A DNA stretch of 64,000 bases from Chitinophaga niabensis (lineage in GTDB: Bacteria; Bacteroidota; Bacteroidia; Chitinophagales; Chitinophagaceae), in contig NZ_FSRA01000001.1 in the NCBI RefSeq assembly GCF_900129465.1, positions 248,001 to 312,000 of the forward strand. Reading direction: 5' to 3'. Below, in pieces: positions 1-9,940 of the stretch (the first letter of the stretch is position 1; every line of letters begins with the position of its first letter). The notes beneath the pieces were generated by a model, which was not told where the DNA came from, made no database searches, and was given only the letters and a program-made list of their open reading frames with translations. A program made the position numbers and the translations under genes.

Positions 1-39
1 CCGCTTTGATCTGCTTTGTTCCTGCAATAGTTTTATTGT

Positions 40-2169
40 ATGAAAACAGCCGTGACCATACTGTTCATTATATGCATGCAGGGGGCAGTGGCTCAAAAGA
101 AAGATACTGTCAGAACATTAAAGGAAGTTCAGATAACCGGCCAGCCACCTATGGTCACCAGGAAGGCAGACCGTTATATTGTACATATTGAAAACAGCGC
201 CCTGGCCAATGGGTATAGTGCCCTGGATGTACTGCAAAAATCCCCGGGCCTCTGGGTAAGTTCTGATGGCAATATCCGTATCACCGGCAACCAGTCTGTA
301 ACTGTTATGATCAATGATATCGTGCAGCGCATGACAGGCCTGGAGTTATCTGAATATCTGAAAACCCTGCGCTCGGAAGATATCAGTAAAATTGAAGTGA
401 TCGCCAATCCCCCTTCTGAATATGAAGCCGCCTCCACGGGCGGTATTGTGCATATCATCCTGAAAAAAGCAAGGAAACAGGGCATAACAGGCACGCTCAA
501 TGCCCAATACAAACAGCAGGGTAAAAAACCTTATGCCGGCGCCGGCGCTTCATTGGATTATAAAATGAAGAAGTGGTACATCTTCGGCGGATATAATTAC
601 GTAAAGGATAACAGCTTTTATACCGGGAGAACGGCTACCAATTATCCTGATAAAAGTTATATCTATAATTTTAACACCAGGGATAATAACAATGCACGGC
701 AGCAATACCGGGTTGGTATTGTATACGACCTCTCCTCCGCACATACGGTGAACATACAGCACAATGGTAATAACAGTCAGTTGCTGCAGCGGTTCAATTC
801 CACTTTAACTTATCAGCGGCCCATAGATACGGTAACAGGTATAGCTAATACAGACTGGATCAGAAAGCCCCGGTTCAGCAGCACTACTTTCAGTTACGCA
901 TGGACGATCGATACCATTGGTTCTTCCCTGAAAGTAATTGGAGATTATGCCCGCAGCAGTAAGGAAGAATCCAATACACTCATTTCTGCCTACAGTGATC
1001 CTGCTATGAGCAATGGTTTTCGCACCATAACACCCAGCACTACAGATATGTACAGTGCGCAGGCAGATTATACGCAGGGCCTTCGTGGAAAATCCCTGGT
1101 AAGAACAGGGATCAAATATGTACAGGTGAACCGGCACAATACCATCGTCGCGGAAAACGAAGCAACAGGTAACTGGGTAAAGAATCCCTCGCGCAGTGAT
1201 GATTTTCTATATGATGAACAGCTGCTGATGTTCTATGGCTCTTTTGAAAAGCAGATCCATCGTACCAGCCTGAAGGCTGGTTTGCGTGGAGAACAAACCA
1301 ATTCCAAAGGGTATTCCCTCATTTCCGGAGAAACCATCCGGCAGAATTATTTTGGCTGGTACCCTTCTTTGTTCATCGATCATACGCTGGATGAGCAGAA
1401 GGGAAATTCCATCCACTTTAATTATGCAAGACGTGTAAGAAGACCAGCTTACAACGATCTGAATCCTTACCGCCTGCAGGTGAATGATTTTGCTGTGCTG
1501 ACAGGCAACCCAAATTTGCAACCCCAATCTACGAATAGCATTCAGGCAGGTTATACCTGGCGCCAGAAGTACACGGCAGACCTATATTTTAAATCTTCCA
1601 CTAATTATATAGCGCAAACTGCCCGCACTATTGAGGAACGCGTGATCGAGCACATGTCAAAGAATTTTCCGGGGAACACGGAATTTGGTTTGTCTTTGAG
1701 TGGGCCGCTCACCATTCTGAAGAACTGGCGTACAGATAACGGCTTACTGCTATATCGTGCTACCGCTGATTTAGATGAGGTACGGATCTCCCGTACCTCT
1801 ATTTCTCTCAAAACTTTCCACACCTATGAATGGAAAAAAGTAGCGGACATTGATCTGTATGTGGAGTACAATTCACCCTATACCACCGCCAATTCAAAGA
1901 TGTTTCATGTGTTTTTTACGGATATAGGTTTTTCCAGGAAAGTATTAAAGAACAAAGGCCGGCTGCGGCTGAGCTTTACAGATATCTTCAATACTTTCCG
2001 GGAGCAGAACCTGACGGAGTATAATAATACCATTATCAATTTTTACCAGAAAAGGCCAACCAGAACAGCAGCTGTTTCTTTTGTGTGGAGTTTTAGTGCA
2101 GGCAAGGAGTTTATGAAAAAGCGGATAGATGCCAATAATTCGGATGAGAAGAGCCGGATGGGGAATTAA
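40..2169 (+). CDS. TonB-dependent receptor-like outer membrane beta-barrel protein
   Basis: A 709-residue outer-membrane barrel protein of the TonB-receptor type (outer membrane beta-barrel family 3 in Bacteroidota). Residues 1-18 form a signal peptide ending at AVAQ. A plug-like segment follows at about 28-145, with the motif LKEVQITG near its start and EVIANPPSEYEA, typical of plug domains. The rest is a long barrel rich in aromatic beta-strands, with the family signature RRVRRPAYNDLNPY near residue 470. Most relatives of this type carry an N-terminal carboxypeptidase-regulatory-like domain before the plug. Here the signal peptide runs straight into the plug, so that domain is absent. There is no SusD partner. 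The ligand is unknown; siderophore, peptide or sugar import are all possible. The start is the first ATG giving an intact signal peptide. Confidence 0.85.
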   Translation: MKTAVTILFIICMQGAVAQKKDTVRTLKEVQITGQPPMVTRKADRYIVHIENSALANGYSALDVLQKSPGLWVSSDGNIRITGNQSVTVMINDIVQRMTGLELSEYLKTLRSEDISKIEVIANPPSEYEAASTGGIVHIILKKARKQGITGTLNAQYKQQGKKPYAGAGASLDYKMKKWYIFGGYNYVKDNSFYTGRTATNYPDKSYIYNFNTRDNNNARQQYRVGIVYDLSSAHTVNIQHNGNNSQLLQRFNSTLTYQRPIDTVTGIANTDWIRKPRFSSTTFSYAWTIDTIGSSLKVIGDYARSSKEESNTLISAYSDPAMSNGFRTITPSTTDMYSAQADYTQGLRGKSLVRTGIKYVQVNRHNTIVAENEATGNWVKNPSRSDDFLYDEQLLMFYGSFEKQIHRTSLKAGLRGEQTNSKGYSLISGETIRQNYFGWYPSLFIDHTLDEQKGNSIHFNYARRVRRPAYNDLNPYRLQVNDFAVLTGNPNLQPQSTNSIQAGYTWRQKYTADLYFKSSTNYIAQTARTIEERVIEHMSKNFPGNTEFGLSLSGPLTILKNWRTDNGLLLYRATADLDEVRISRTSISLKTFHTYEWKKVADIDLYVEYNSPYTTANSKMFHVFFTDIGFSRKVLKNKGRLRLSFTDIFNTFREQNLTEYNNTIINFYQKRPTRTAAVSFVWSFSAGKEFMKKRIDANNSDEKSRMGN

Positions 2170-2195
2170 GGCATATTTGTTGTGATAACCCCGGC

Positions 2196-2756
2196 ATGAG
2201 AAAGGTAGTTTTAAACCTGGCCATTTCACTGGATGGTCTGATAGAAGGCCCCAATGGGGAACTGGACTGGCTGGTCCGGGACGAAAGTGTTTCTTATGCT
2301 GATGTGCTGCAGGAGATCCTGGCTGATAAGGATATTATCTTTTATGGCAGGAAAAGTTATGAGAAATGGGGAAATGTGCAGCCGGAGAAAGATGCGGATG
2401 CTTCTCTGAAAGAAGCTTACAAACTCCTGCACAGCAAAAAGAAATATGTTTTCTCCAAAACGGTCAAAGGTGATGATACTAATGCTGTTTTCATTAGTTC
2501 CAACATTAAGGAAAGAGTGGAGGAAATAAAGCAACAGCCGGGGAGGGACATCTGGTTGTACGGCGGAAGTAATCTTATTACCACCTTCCTTAACCTCAAC
2601 CTTATTGATGTTTTCAGGCTGGCGGTGCATCCTGTTGTTTTAGGTCAGGGGAAACCCTTATTTAAGGATATAAAGGACCGGCATAAGTTGAAATTGCTGG
2701 ATGTGAAAGGTTACTACAGCTCAGGGATTATACTGGAGAGTTACGCCTTACAATAA
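2196..2756 (+). CDS. Dihydrofolate reductase family protein (RibD C-terminal-like)
   Basis: A 186-residue cytoplasmic protein of the DHFR-like/RibD_C fold. The N-terminus MRKVVLNLAISLDGLIEG and the internal DIIFYGRKSYEKW and DIWLYGGSNLI segments are the nucleotide-binding landmarks of small YyaP/YwjB-type reductases. They bind NADPH. The physiological substrate of these stand-alone versions is usually unknown, and they should not be read as true folate reductases. The gene starts 26 bp after the upstream barrel gene on the same strand. It may be co-transcribed, but no functional link is evident. Confidence 0.85.
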   Translation: MRKVVLNLAISLDGLIEGPNGELDWLVRDESVSYADVLQEILADKDIIFYGRKSYEKWGNVQPEKDADASLKEAYKLLHSKKKYVFSKTVKGDDTNAVFISSNIKERVEEIKQQPGRDIWLYGGSNLITTFLNLNLIDVFRLAVHPVVLGQGKPLFKDIKDRHKLKLLDVKGYYSSGIILESYALQ

Positions 2757-2887
2757 TGGTTTTGTTGGATGTTCCGGTGATACCCGATCCTGGAAAAGAA
2801 AATCGCCGCCATTGGCACCGACAGAGAACAGGAGGTCATTGCTTACTGCCGGTAGTTAGCGACAGAGGATTTGTATATCCTCAACAT

Positions 2888-3637
2888 TCATGGCGCTAAG
2901 GTACCGCTTTTACGCAATTCCCTGATGAGGATACTTAAGGGCAGTCCTCTTTTATTCTGGTATTGAATGATCACATCGTATCCGCCTGATTCCTCTTTTT
3001 GCTGTGGTGTGAGTACGTAAGGGTATTCAGCCATGGAAAATCCCCATTGGTTTAATTGGGTTATAATACGTTCAAGATATTGGGATATCGTTCGCTGTTC
3101 AATTTGATCTCCCTTCACTTCGAAGATGGCCATCTTTTTGCCTGTAAAATCAAAGGGGGCTTTGTGGTGTATGTCGTATTTGTAGAGTTCGTTAAAGAAT
3201 ATGGCATTGGGTGTATTCAGCACCGGGTTGTTATCTTTTCCTGCATCTGCCGGGATCTGTGGATACCGGTTATAGCTGTCTTTCACAACAGTTCCCCTTT
3301 TAAGCCTTTTGAATTTTCCTTTTATTTTTTTAGCGGCCAGCACAACAATGGCATCATAACCATTGGTGCGGGCCTTTTCTGAGGAATCCAGCACATGAAG
3401 GCGGAAGAGATAATTTTCAGATGCCATCCTGAAGAAATCATTCTTTTTCAATCGGAAAGTGTACTTCCCGATACCCCAATATCCACCTGATGTTAATTCC
3501 ATGAACCCGATGTGTTTTCCATCGAAACTAAACCCTTCTGCTTTGAACTTTGTGTTCAGCCAGGCAGCCTCATCGGGGGTAAGCTTTGGGTTATTGTCTG
3601 ATAATGCTAAAAGGAGGTAAAGGATAATCGTTTTCAT
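2888..3637 (-). CDS. Hypothetical protein
   Basis: A 249-residue protein that I do not assign to a family. The first 12 residues are hydrophobic (MKTIILYLLLAL), which could be a short signal or anchor sequence, but no clear cleavage site follows. The remainder is a soluble mixed alpha/beta sequence with basic stretches such as KKIKGKFKRLKRG. It converges with the upstream reductase gene across 131 bp with no clear hairpin. It is monocistronic, with 185 bp separating its start from the divergent cytochrome-type gene. Confidence 0.6.
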   Translation of the reverse strand: MKTIILYLLLALSDNNPKLTPDEAAWLNTKFKAEGFSFDGKHIGFMELTSGGYWGIGKYTFRLKKNDFFRMASENYLFRLHVLDSSEKARTNGYDAIVVLAAKKIKGKFKRLKRGTVVKDSYNRYPQIPADAGKDNNPVLNTPNAIFFNELYKYDIHHKAPFDFTGKKMAIFEVKGDQIEQRTISQYLERIITQLNQWGFSMAEYPYVLTPQQKEESGGYDVIIQYQNKRGLPLSILIRELRKSGTLAP

Positions 3638-3822
3638 AATAGTAAATATAGGGTAATGTAAAGGATGAGGAAAGCCGGTTCCATGAACGGATCTTTCTTA
3701 TCTGACCCCTGGCATTCTGCCACTCCCAAAAAAAATCCCTCCTGAAAATTAATTTTTTCTATTTTGACAGGCTCTTTTGATAAGCATTTGGTGGTACCAC
3801 ATTAATTTAACAGCAGATACAA

Positions 3823-6408
3823 ATGAAGAAAATTTCTCTTAGTCTGATCTACGTCTTTACAGTATTTATTAGCGCAAGCGCTCAACGTTCTTCTACTAAC
3901 CCACCAGAATTAACGATCACCAGGTTTTCCGGTCCTGATGTAACGCCCAGCCCGGCCTGCCTTGCAGTTGCGCCAACCGGCGAAGTGTATGTAGGTGTGG
4001 ATATGATCGGCTCCCTGGGTAAAGATCCCGGGAAAGGCCGGATCCTCAAGCTGATCGACAAGGACAATGATGGCAAAATGGATGAACACATCGACTTTGC
4101 AGAGGTGGATAATCCCCGCGGCATCCTGGTGCTGGGCAAACAGGTTTTTGTATTGCACACCACCTTCTCCAAAGAAACCAAAAAAGCCACAGGTATGGCT
4201 TTAGTAGTTTTTGAAGATAAGGATGGGGATGGCAAAGCAGACGGTGCGCCCAAACCACTCGTTGAAAACCTTAGTAATACCAAATATATCCAGGAACGTG
4301 GCACAGACCATGCCACCAACGGCATCAGGATGGGTATTGATGGCTGGATCTATATCTCCGTAGGGGATTTTGGATTCCACAATGCTACAGACCGTTCCGG
4401 AAAGAAACTGACCATGCTGGGCGGAGGGGTTGTAAGGGTACGCCCTGATGGCACCGAAATGGAGATCTTCACCCATGGGACCCGTAACGTATATGATGTA
4501 GCCATTGACCCTTACATGAACGTTTTTACCAGGGAAAATACCAATGACGGAGGCGGATGGAATGTACGTTTCTCTCATCATATCCAATCCGGAGAATATG
4601 GTTACCCCGTATTGTTCCAGCATTTTACAGATGAAATATTGCCTGCTTTGGTGGACGTTGGCGGAGGCTCCGGCACAGGTGCCTTATTTATGTCCGAACC
4701 CAACTGGCCTGAGAAATACAATAACGTTCCCATGATGGCAGACTGGGGACGCAGTATGCTTTACATTCACAGGGTAACACCTGATGGCCCTACTTTCACA
4801 CAAAAGGAAGAAGAGTTTATTCAACTCGCTCAGATCACAGACCTGGATGTCGATGGTTCCGGCAGGCTTTTCCTGTCTGCATGGGATGGCGCAGGTTATT
4901 CCGGCAGTGCGAGTAAAGGTTATGTGATCCGTGCAGTGCCTAACGACTGGACCTATAAAGCATTCCCGGACCTGGCAAAAGCTTCCGTTGAAGAACTCGC
5001 GGGCTTGCTTAGATCAGCCAGCGCAGTGGCCCGTTTGAATGCTTCCCAGGAACTGATTGCCCGTGGTGATAAGCAAGCCGCATTGGCTATCGCTTCTGAT
5101 GTTACATTGCCATTATATACCCGCATCGCAGGTATTTATACATATGCGCAGGCAGCAGGAGCTGAAGGTATCCCTGCATTAACAGCATTTACAAAAGATG
5201 CTGCTGTGAGGGAATACGCTTTGCGTGCTTTGGCTGATCGTAAAGGGACCCTTAGCAATGTTTCTGAAGAGCCTTTCCTGGAAGGCCTTAAAGATACTTC
5301 ATCACGTGTGCGCGCTGCTGCCATTATCGGGCTGGGACGTTTAGGGCGTATTGATGCAGCTACTGCATTGTTGCAAACCCCCGTCCCTGCATCATTTGTG
5401 GAGCCTGCTAAAGATGTGGAAGGCCCGCACGCAACACCTAATTCTGCTATCGTATTACCCCACCTGGCTGTACAGGCACTTGTTAGTATGCATGCCGTAG
5501 ATGCAGCTGTAGCAGGGATCAATGGTAAAAATTCAGCACTCGCATTATGGACGCTGCGTTATATGCACGATCAGAAAGCGGTGAGTGGTTTGATAGCTGC
5601 CTACACGGTATCGAAAGATGCAAAGTTGAAAAAGCAGATCATTACCACGTTAGCACGTCTCTATAAAAAGGAGGCTGATTATGATGCATCCTGGTGGTGG
5701 GGTACAAGGCCTGATTCACATGGCCCTTATTACAAAGCCGTGCTTTGGGAAGGATCACCTGCCATTGAAAAATTCCTGCAGAAAGAAGCGCTGAAAGTAC
5801 CTGCACAGAAACAATATTTCAGGGACCTCGATGCGCGTCACCGGATGGATATTGCTGCCTTCGCTCCTCTGAAAAAGGCCGAGCCGGTTGCTTCGAAAGA
5901 ACCTAAAGTAGATCTCGAGAAGATCAAAAATAAAAAAGGCCAGGTAGGTAAAGCGTCTATCGAAGACGTTTTGATAGCCGTTAATAATTTAAAAGGAGAT
6001 CCGGCGAAAGGGAAATTATTGTTTACCGCTCAGGGCTGTGTTGCCTGCCATAGTATCAACAAAGGAGAGAAAATGAAAGGTCCTTTTATGGGACAGATCG
6101 GATCCATTATGAACAGGGAGCAGATCACAGAATCTATTCTGAAACCTAACGCCTCTATCTCACAAGGATTTTCTACAGTAACGATCACCGCGAAAGGTGG
6201 TAAATCCTATATGGGTTTTGTTACGGAAGAAACTGCGGCCAGGGTTGTTTTGAGGGATATTGGCGGGAATGTGTACACGGTGAAAGCATCTGATATACTA
6301 AGCCGTAAGGAAATGAAAACGTCCATGATGCCACCGGGCCTTGCGAATGCTTTGTCGTACGAGGAGCTTGCGTCGCTGGTTACCTTCCTGGCACAGCAGA
6401 AGAAATAA
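3823..6408 (+). CDS. Secreted propeller/HEAT-repeat protein with C-terminal cytochrome c domain (PVC-type heme-binding family)
   Basis: An 861-residue exported protein. A signal peptide (residues 1-20, ending SASAQ) precedes a six-bladed propeller-like dehydrogenase domain (about 25-390) with Asp-rich turns such as DKDNDGKMDE and DKDGDGKADG that resemble calcium loops. Alanine-rich HEAT-like repeats follow (about 395-640), then a class I cytochrome c domain with the heme motif CVACH near residue 741 and a Met-containing stretch near the C-terminus (SMMPPG). This order matches the putative membrane-bound dehydrogenase/heme-binding proteins common in Planctomycetes and Bacteroidota. Substrates are mostly unknown; oxidation of a sugar or alcohol in the periplasm is the usual guess. 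It stands alone and ends at a strong terminator. Confidence 0.85.
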   Translation: MKKISLSLIYVFTVFISASAQRSSTNPPELTITRFSGPDVTPSPACLAVAPTGEVYVGVDMIGSLGKDPGKGRILKLIDKDNDGKMDEHIDFAEVDNPRGILVLGKQVFVLHTTFSKETKKATGMALVVFEDKDGDGKADGAPKPLVENLSNTKYIQERGTDHATNGIRMGIDGWIYISVGDFGFHNATDRSGKKLTMLGGGVVRVRPDGTEMEIFTHGTRNVYDVAIDPYMNVFTRENTNDGGGWNVRFSHHIQSGEYGYPVLFQHFTDEILPALVDVGGGSGTGALFMSEPNWPEKYNNVPMMADWGRSMLYIHRVTPDGPTFTQKEEEFIQLAQITDLDVDGSGRLFLSAWDGAGYSGSASKGYVIRAVPNDWTYKAFPDLAKASVEELAGLLRSASAVARLNASQELIARGDKQAALAIASDVTLPLYTRIAGIYTYAQAAGAEGIPALTAFTKDAAVREYALRALADRKGTLSNVSEEPFLEGLKDTSSRVRAAAIIGLGRLGRIDAATALLQTPVPASFVEPAKDVEGPHATPNSAIVLPHLAVQALVSMHAVDAAVAGINGKNSALALWTLRYMHDQKAVSGLIAAYTVSKDAKLKKQIITTLARLYKKEADYDASWWWGTRPDSHGPYYKAVLWEGSPAIEKFLQKEALKVPAQKQYFRDLDARHRMDIAAFAPLKKAEPVASKEPKVDLEKIKNKKGQVGKASIEDVLIAVNNLKGDPAKGKLLFTAQGCVACHSINKGEKMKGPFMGQIGSIMNREQITESILKPNASISQGFSTVTITAKGGKSYMGFVTEETAARVVLRDIGGNVYTVKASDILSRKEMKTSMMPPGLANALSYEELASLVTFLAQQKK

Positions 6409-6413
6409 AAATT

Positions 6414-6446
6414 AAAAAAGGCTTGTATTGATTACAAGCCTTTTTT
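6414..6446. terminator. Bidirectional intrinsic terminator
   Basis: An 8-bp perfect stem (GGCTTGTA/TACAAGCC, 6420-6427 and 6433-6440) with a 5-nt loop. It is flanked by a run of A on the left and T on the right, so it can act on both strands. It lies between the convergent cytochrome-type gene and the fucosidase gene. Confidence 0.9.
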
Positions 6447-6456
6447 AATTGTGCCA

Positions 6457-8652
6457 CTATTCAAAGAAATCCAGTTCTGCAATAGTTAACGACCGGCTGC
6501 CGCCTGCTATTGCTGTCGCTTCTATTTTAACATACTTCGCTGAAACCGGTGTTTGGAAATAATAATATCGGATAGAGGGATCATTAATGAGGTTCCCGAA
6601 CATAAAATCCCCTGCCTGTTTCCATTGTTGCCCATCGTTGCTCACCATTATCTTTCCTTTCTCCATCATCCCTTCTGCATTTACAGTTTGCGGTGTATAA
6701 GCAAAGCCCTTCAGCTGATGCTGCGCACCCAGGTTGATGATGATATTGTGGGAGGTGCTATCCGCAGATTGCCAGAACGTTTTGGTGTTGGCATCAAATG
6801 CTGCGGTAGCTGGCCGCCGGTTGCGCTCACTGCTGAAGTTCACCAGTTTCCAGTTTTGTTTGGCAAGGCCTATTGCCTGGCTAAATACATCGCTTTTTTC
6901 TTCCCCCTGTACGGAAATTGCCTTCACTTCACCAGGCTGCATGCGGAACGGTCCCGCATATTTTGTAGCGGGTGCGCTGCCATCGGTGCTGTAGTAAATG
7001 TCGAAACTGGCAGCAAGGTTTTTTACCGCATTTTCGCCATGAGGTTTCCAGTTAAATTCCTGTTGTAAAGGTTCAATATTTATCATGCCATCGGCAGACT
7101 GCGTGATCGACAACTGTGGCGGGCGGCTTTTGAAGTAATGTGCGGAAATGTGACTGATAGCCGGTGCCAGGCGGGAAGCTGTGATACGCAACCTGAAGCG
7201 GCTTGCCGTTATATCAGGGAAGCGCAGGATGCGTTTGTAACCAATGTTCGCGGAGTGTGCAATTTCTTTCCATTCTCCGTTTATCCATGCATCTACCGCA
7301 TGTTTTTCCACGCGTTCACTCTGTGTACGCACAGCTTCCTGCAGCATGATGCGGTTAATGGTTACCGGGGCTGGAGTTGAAATTTCGATGGTGCCGGTTT
7401 CTGCCTTTAATTGGAATGCTGTTCCGGCGTTGCCATCCAGCATAGCCTGCGGACCTTTTGCGCCTTTGAACAGGTTGCTGCCATAAGTGGCTTTTATCCT
7501 GCGGCCGGTTTCCAGCAGTACAGCAGAATCTGCGGGAGAGAAGCGTCCACTGCGGTTGGGAGGTATATTCAGCAGGAAGGTGGAATTGCCGCCTACTGAA
7601 CGTTCGTAAATATCAAACACATCATCTGCACTGCGTACTTTTTGCCGGGTATCATCCCGGTAAAACCAGCCTTCCCGGATGGAAGTATTGGTTTCTGCCT
7701 GCTGGTAATGGAGGAATGCAGCATGCAATAATTCGGAGCGCTGGCCCAGGGAGTCCTTCGTCATGTCCGGAAAGTGTGTGGCCGTATTGGGATTGGAGGA
7801 ATAAGGGATGATATTCCATTCCTCTGCCCGCGTTTTACCAGATTCGTTACCACACCAGCGTATATCTTCCTTTCCGAAGATCACAGCCTTCGGGGCCAGG
7901 GTATGGATCAGCTTTTTCCAGGCGGTATAATTATACTGCTGGCCGCCTTTGGTTTTAGGATGTGCGCCATCGAACCACACTTCGTGTACAGGCCCATATT
8001 CCGTGAGCAGTTCAAAAAGCTGGTTGAGGAAATATTCATTGTAGTCGTCTACCTCAAACTCAAAAGTGGTTTTGTTGGCAAACGGACGGCCCGGAACAGC
8101 TCTCGGGATAGTTCTTTTCGTATACCTGCTAAGGTTGCCATACAGGCCCTGAGGGTTTTCAATCTGGAACAGATCTGCCGGTGAAAGGTAGATGCCCAGC
8201 TTCAATCCGTATTTTTTGCAGGAGGCAGAAAGGTTACGAAGTATATCGCCTTTCCCGTTTTGGAACGGGGTACTCATGATGCCGTGCTGTGTATAACGGC
8301 TCTGCCAGAGCACAAAGCCATCGTGGTGTTTAACAGTAAGGATCACCATTTTCATGCCTGCTGCTTTCATAGCCGCGCACCATTGATCAGTATCGAGGGT
8401 TTGCAGGGCAAAAATGGAAGGATCTTCCTTACCATTGCCCCACTCCATCCGCGTAAAAGTATTCGGGCCGAAATGTATAAATGCTATAAACTCATTTTGC
8501 AGTGCTGCGTACTGGTTGGCAGTGGGCACTACATGTGCTGCCTTGCGGATGACCTCTTCCGGCGAAGCATTGGCCGGCACTGCTATGGTAGATTGCTGGG
8601 CGTGGGCATGCAATGTGATGCCCACGAATAAAATTAATAATGACCTTTTCAT
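6457..8652 (-). CDS. Alpha-L-fucosidase (GH29) with C-terminal discoidin-like domains
   Basis: A 731-residue exported glycosidase that removes terminal alpha-L-fucose. The reading frame is open 19 codons further upstream, but the ATG at 8652 gives a clean signal peptide (MKRSLLILFVGITLHAHAQ), so I start there. The GH29 TIM barrel covers about 45-380. It contains TVKHHDGF, and WFDGA holds the likely nucleophile Asp228. FLLNIPPNRSGRF marks the end of the catalytic domain. The C-terminal 350 residues look like F5/8-type C (discoidin) modules around a chitobiase-like segment with YYSTDGSAPATKYAGP. It lies downstream of a GH43 gene and an MFS permease on the same strand, which suggests breakdown of a fucosylated plant or host glycan. 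Confidence 0.93.
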   Translation of the reverse strand: MKRSLLILFVGITLHAHAQQSTIAVPANASPEEVIRKAAHVVPTANQYAALQNEFIAFIHFGPNTFTRMEWGNGKEDPSIFALQTLDTDQWCAAMKAAGMKMVILTVKHHDGFVLWQSRYTQHGIMSTPFQNGKGDILRNLSASCKKYGLKLGIYLSPADLFQIENPQGLYGNLSRYTKRTIPRAVPGRPFANKTTFEFEVDDYNEYFLNQLFELLTEYGPVHEVWFDGAHPKTKGGQQYNYTAWKKLIHTLAPKAVIFGKEDIRWCGNESGKTRAEEWNIIPYSSNPNTATHFPDMTKDSLGQRSELLHAAFLHYQQAETNTSIREGWFYRDDTRQKVRSADDVFDIYERSVGGNSTFLLNIPPNRSGRFSPADSAVLLETGRRIKATYGSNLFKGAKGPQAMLDGNAGTAFQLKAETGTIEISTPAPVTINRIMLQEAVRTQSERVEKHAVDAWINGEWKEIAHSANIGYKRILRFPDITASRFRLRITASRLAPAISHISAHYFKSRPPQLSITQSADGMINIEPLQQEFNWKPHGENAVKNLAASFDIYYSTDGSAPATKYAGPFRMQPGEVKAISVQGEEKSDVFSQAIGLAKQNWKLVNFSSERNRRPATAAFDANTKTFWQSADSTSHNIIINLGAQHQLKGFAYTPQTVNAEGMMEKGKIMVSNDGQQWKQAGDFMFGNLINDPSIRYYYFQTPVSAKYVKIEATAIAGGSRSLTIAELDFFE

Positions 8653-8751
8653 ACGAAATAAATAAAGAGTATCCCTAAAGATACGTGCTGAATTCCTTCG
8701 TGGTCGCAATTGTTAATATAGTGGCTGATTTAGTTAAAATACCGGCATTGG

Positions 8752-9867
8752 CTATTTGCCTGCAGGTATTGCCTGTGGTGCAGTAGTTGGCCCTTCTACA
8801 ATAAGTTTTCCGTCTTTTAAGATCTTCATCCTGTCAATGAAAACCACCCGTTTGTCGCCTGTGGCGGAGGTGCGGGCATGATAGACGCAGAACATCTCCT
8901 TCCCGTCAGGTGAGTAAGTGATGCTGTTATGGCCTGTTCCCGTTACTATGCCGCCGTTTTTCTGCAGAACAGGATTGTTGGCTGCTTTTTTAAAAGGGCC
9001 CAGCGGGCTTTTAGAAGTGGCATAACCCACAGCATAGTTCCTGCCGCCGAAATAATTGGCAGAGTACATCATATAGTAGGTATCTCCTTTTTTGAAGATA
9101 ACAGACCCTTCCGTCCACCTGCGATTCACTTCTTTCGACGTAACAGAGCGGCTTTCCCACTCTGCCTGTTTATCGCTCATTTTTACAGGAGGACGTAAAC
9201 ACAACACCGGCTCACCTATTACGCCGCTGAAATCAGGTTTTAATTCAACGCCGTATACCCAGCTTTCCTCTATCTTGTCAAACCATCCCTTTTCTTTTGC
9301 CCATGTGGCTACTTCGCTCTCCACCTCATGTTTGTAACAGCAGCGGGAGTAGTATAAGTAGATTTTTCCGCTTTTATCGAAAAGTACATTGGCATCAATA
9401 ATAGGGTAGCCGGGATCAAAAATGGGTTTGGTATCCAGGTCTGTAAATGGCCCTGTGGGATGATCTGCCACGGCTACACCAACACGAAAGTTCTCGAGTT
9501 CTTTCGTAGGATTTTCTTTCCATTGTGCACTGTAGAAGATGTAAAATTTGCCTTTGTATTCATACACTTCAGGTGCCCAGTATGCTCCGCCCCATGCAGC
9601 AGTAGAATCACTCCAGCCGTTCCTGTTGCCGGCATGCCATACCTGGCCTTCGTTTTTCCAGTTCACCAGGTCGGTTGAGGAATAAGCGGCAAATCCGTTT
9701 TTGGCACCACCGGTTCCGTACATATAATATTTGTCGCCTTTTACATGCAGCACATAAGGGTCTCCAAATTCTACCGCCAGCGGGTTCTGGTAGGTGTTCT
9801 GTGCGTTAGTATCCTGTGAGAACATGAGCAGGAAGAGCCCTGCCAGGATCTTTGTAGTTCGTTTCAT
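8752..9867 (-). CDS. Glycoside hydrolase family 43 protein
   Basis: A 371-residue exported five-bladed propeller glycosidase. A signal peptide (about 1-22) leads into the GH43 core. The three expected acidic residues are visible: Asp36 in FGDPYV (general base), Asp158 in IIDAN (pKa modulator) and Glu253 in WTEGSV (general acid). Family members act as arabinofuranosidases, xylosidases, arabinanases or galactan hydrolases, and sequence alone does not fix which one this is. It lies 99 bp upstream of the fucosidase. A terminator-like hairpin separates it from the permease gene, so it probably has its own promoter and may be co-transcribed with the fucosidase. Confidence 0.9.
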   Translation of the reverse strand: MKRTTKILAGLFLLMFSQDTNAQNTYQNPLAVEFGDPYVLHVKGDKYYMYGTGGAKNGFAAYSSTDLVNWKNEGQVWHAGNRNGWSDSTAAWGGAYWAPEVYEYKGKFYIFYSAQWKENPTKELENFRVGVAVADHPTGPFTDLDTKPIFDPGYPIIDANVLFDKSGKIYLYYSRCCYKHEVESEVATWAKEKGWFDKIEESWVYGVELKPDFSGVIGEPVLCLRPPVKMSDKQAEWESRSVTSKEVNRRWTEGSVIFKKGDTYYMMYSANYFGGRNYAVGYATSKSPLGPFKKAANNPVLQKNGGIVTGTGHNSITYSPDGKEMFCVYHARTSATGDKRVVFIDRMKILKDGKLIVEGPTTAPQAIPAGK

Positions 9868-9887
9868 GGGTTCAATTTAGTGATAAA

Positions 9888-9916
9888 AATAAACCCACTC
9901 AGGGAGCGGGTTTATT
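9888..9916. terminator. Intrinsic terminator downstream of the MFS permease gene
   Basis: A stem AATAAACCC/GGGTTTATT (9888-9896 and 9908-9916), extended inward by CTC/GAG with one mismatch. A-runs and T-runs sit on the two sides. On the minus strand it follows the permease stop codon at 9941. Confidence 0.85.
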
Positions 9917-9940
9917 TTTTTTGATGCGTGGCCTTTAGCA

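Noticed and set aside
805..1137. Long antisense open frames inside the barrel gene and other large genes
   Set aside because: They follow the codon pattern of the sense gene, have no family features and no plausible starts; treated as shadows throughout the window.
2757..2887. Short frame resembling a rhodanese-like fragment (LEKKIAAIGTDREQEVIAYC)
   Set aside because: Only about 24 codons, no start and no partner sequence; similarity is too weak to call a pseudogene.
3638..3822. Possible TTTTG/TTTG promoter boxes upstream of the cytochrome-type gene
   Set aside because: No pair fits TTTG and TAnnTTTG at a normal spacing, so no promoter is called.
8653..8709. Nineteen extra N-terminal codons on the GH29 fucosidase
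   Set aside because: They would bury the signal peptide; the internal Met at 8652 is the better start.
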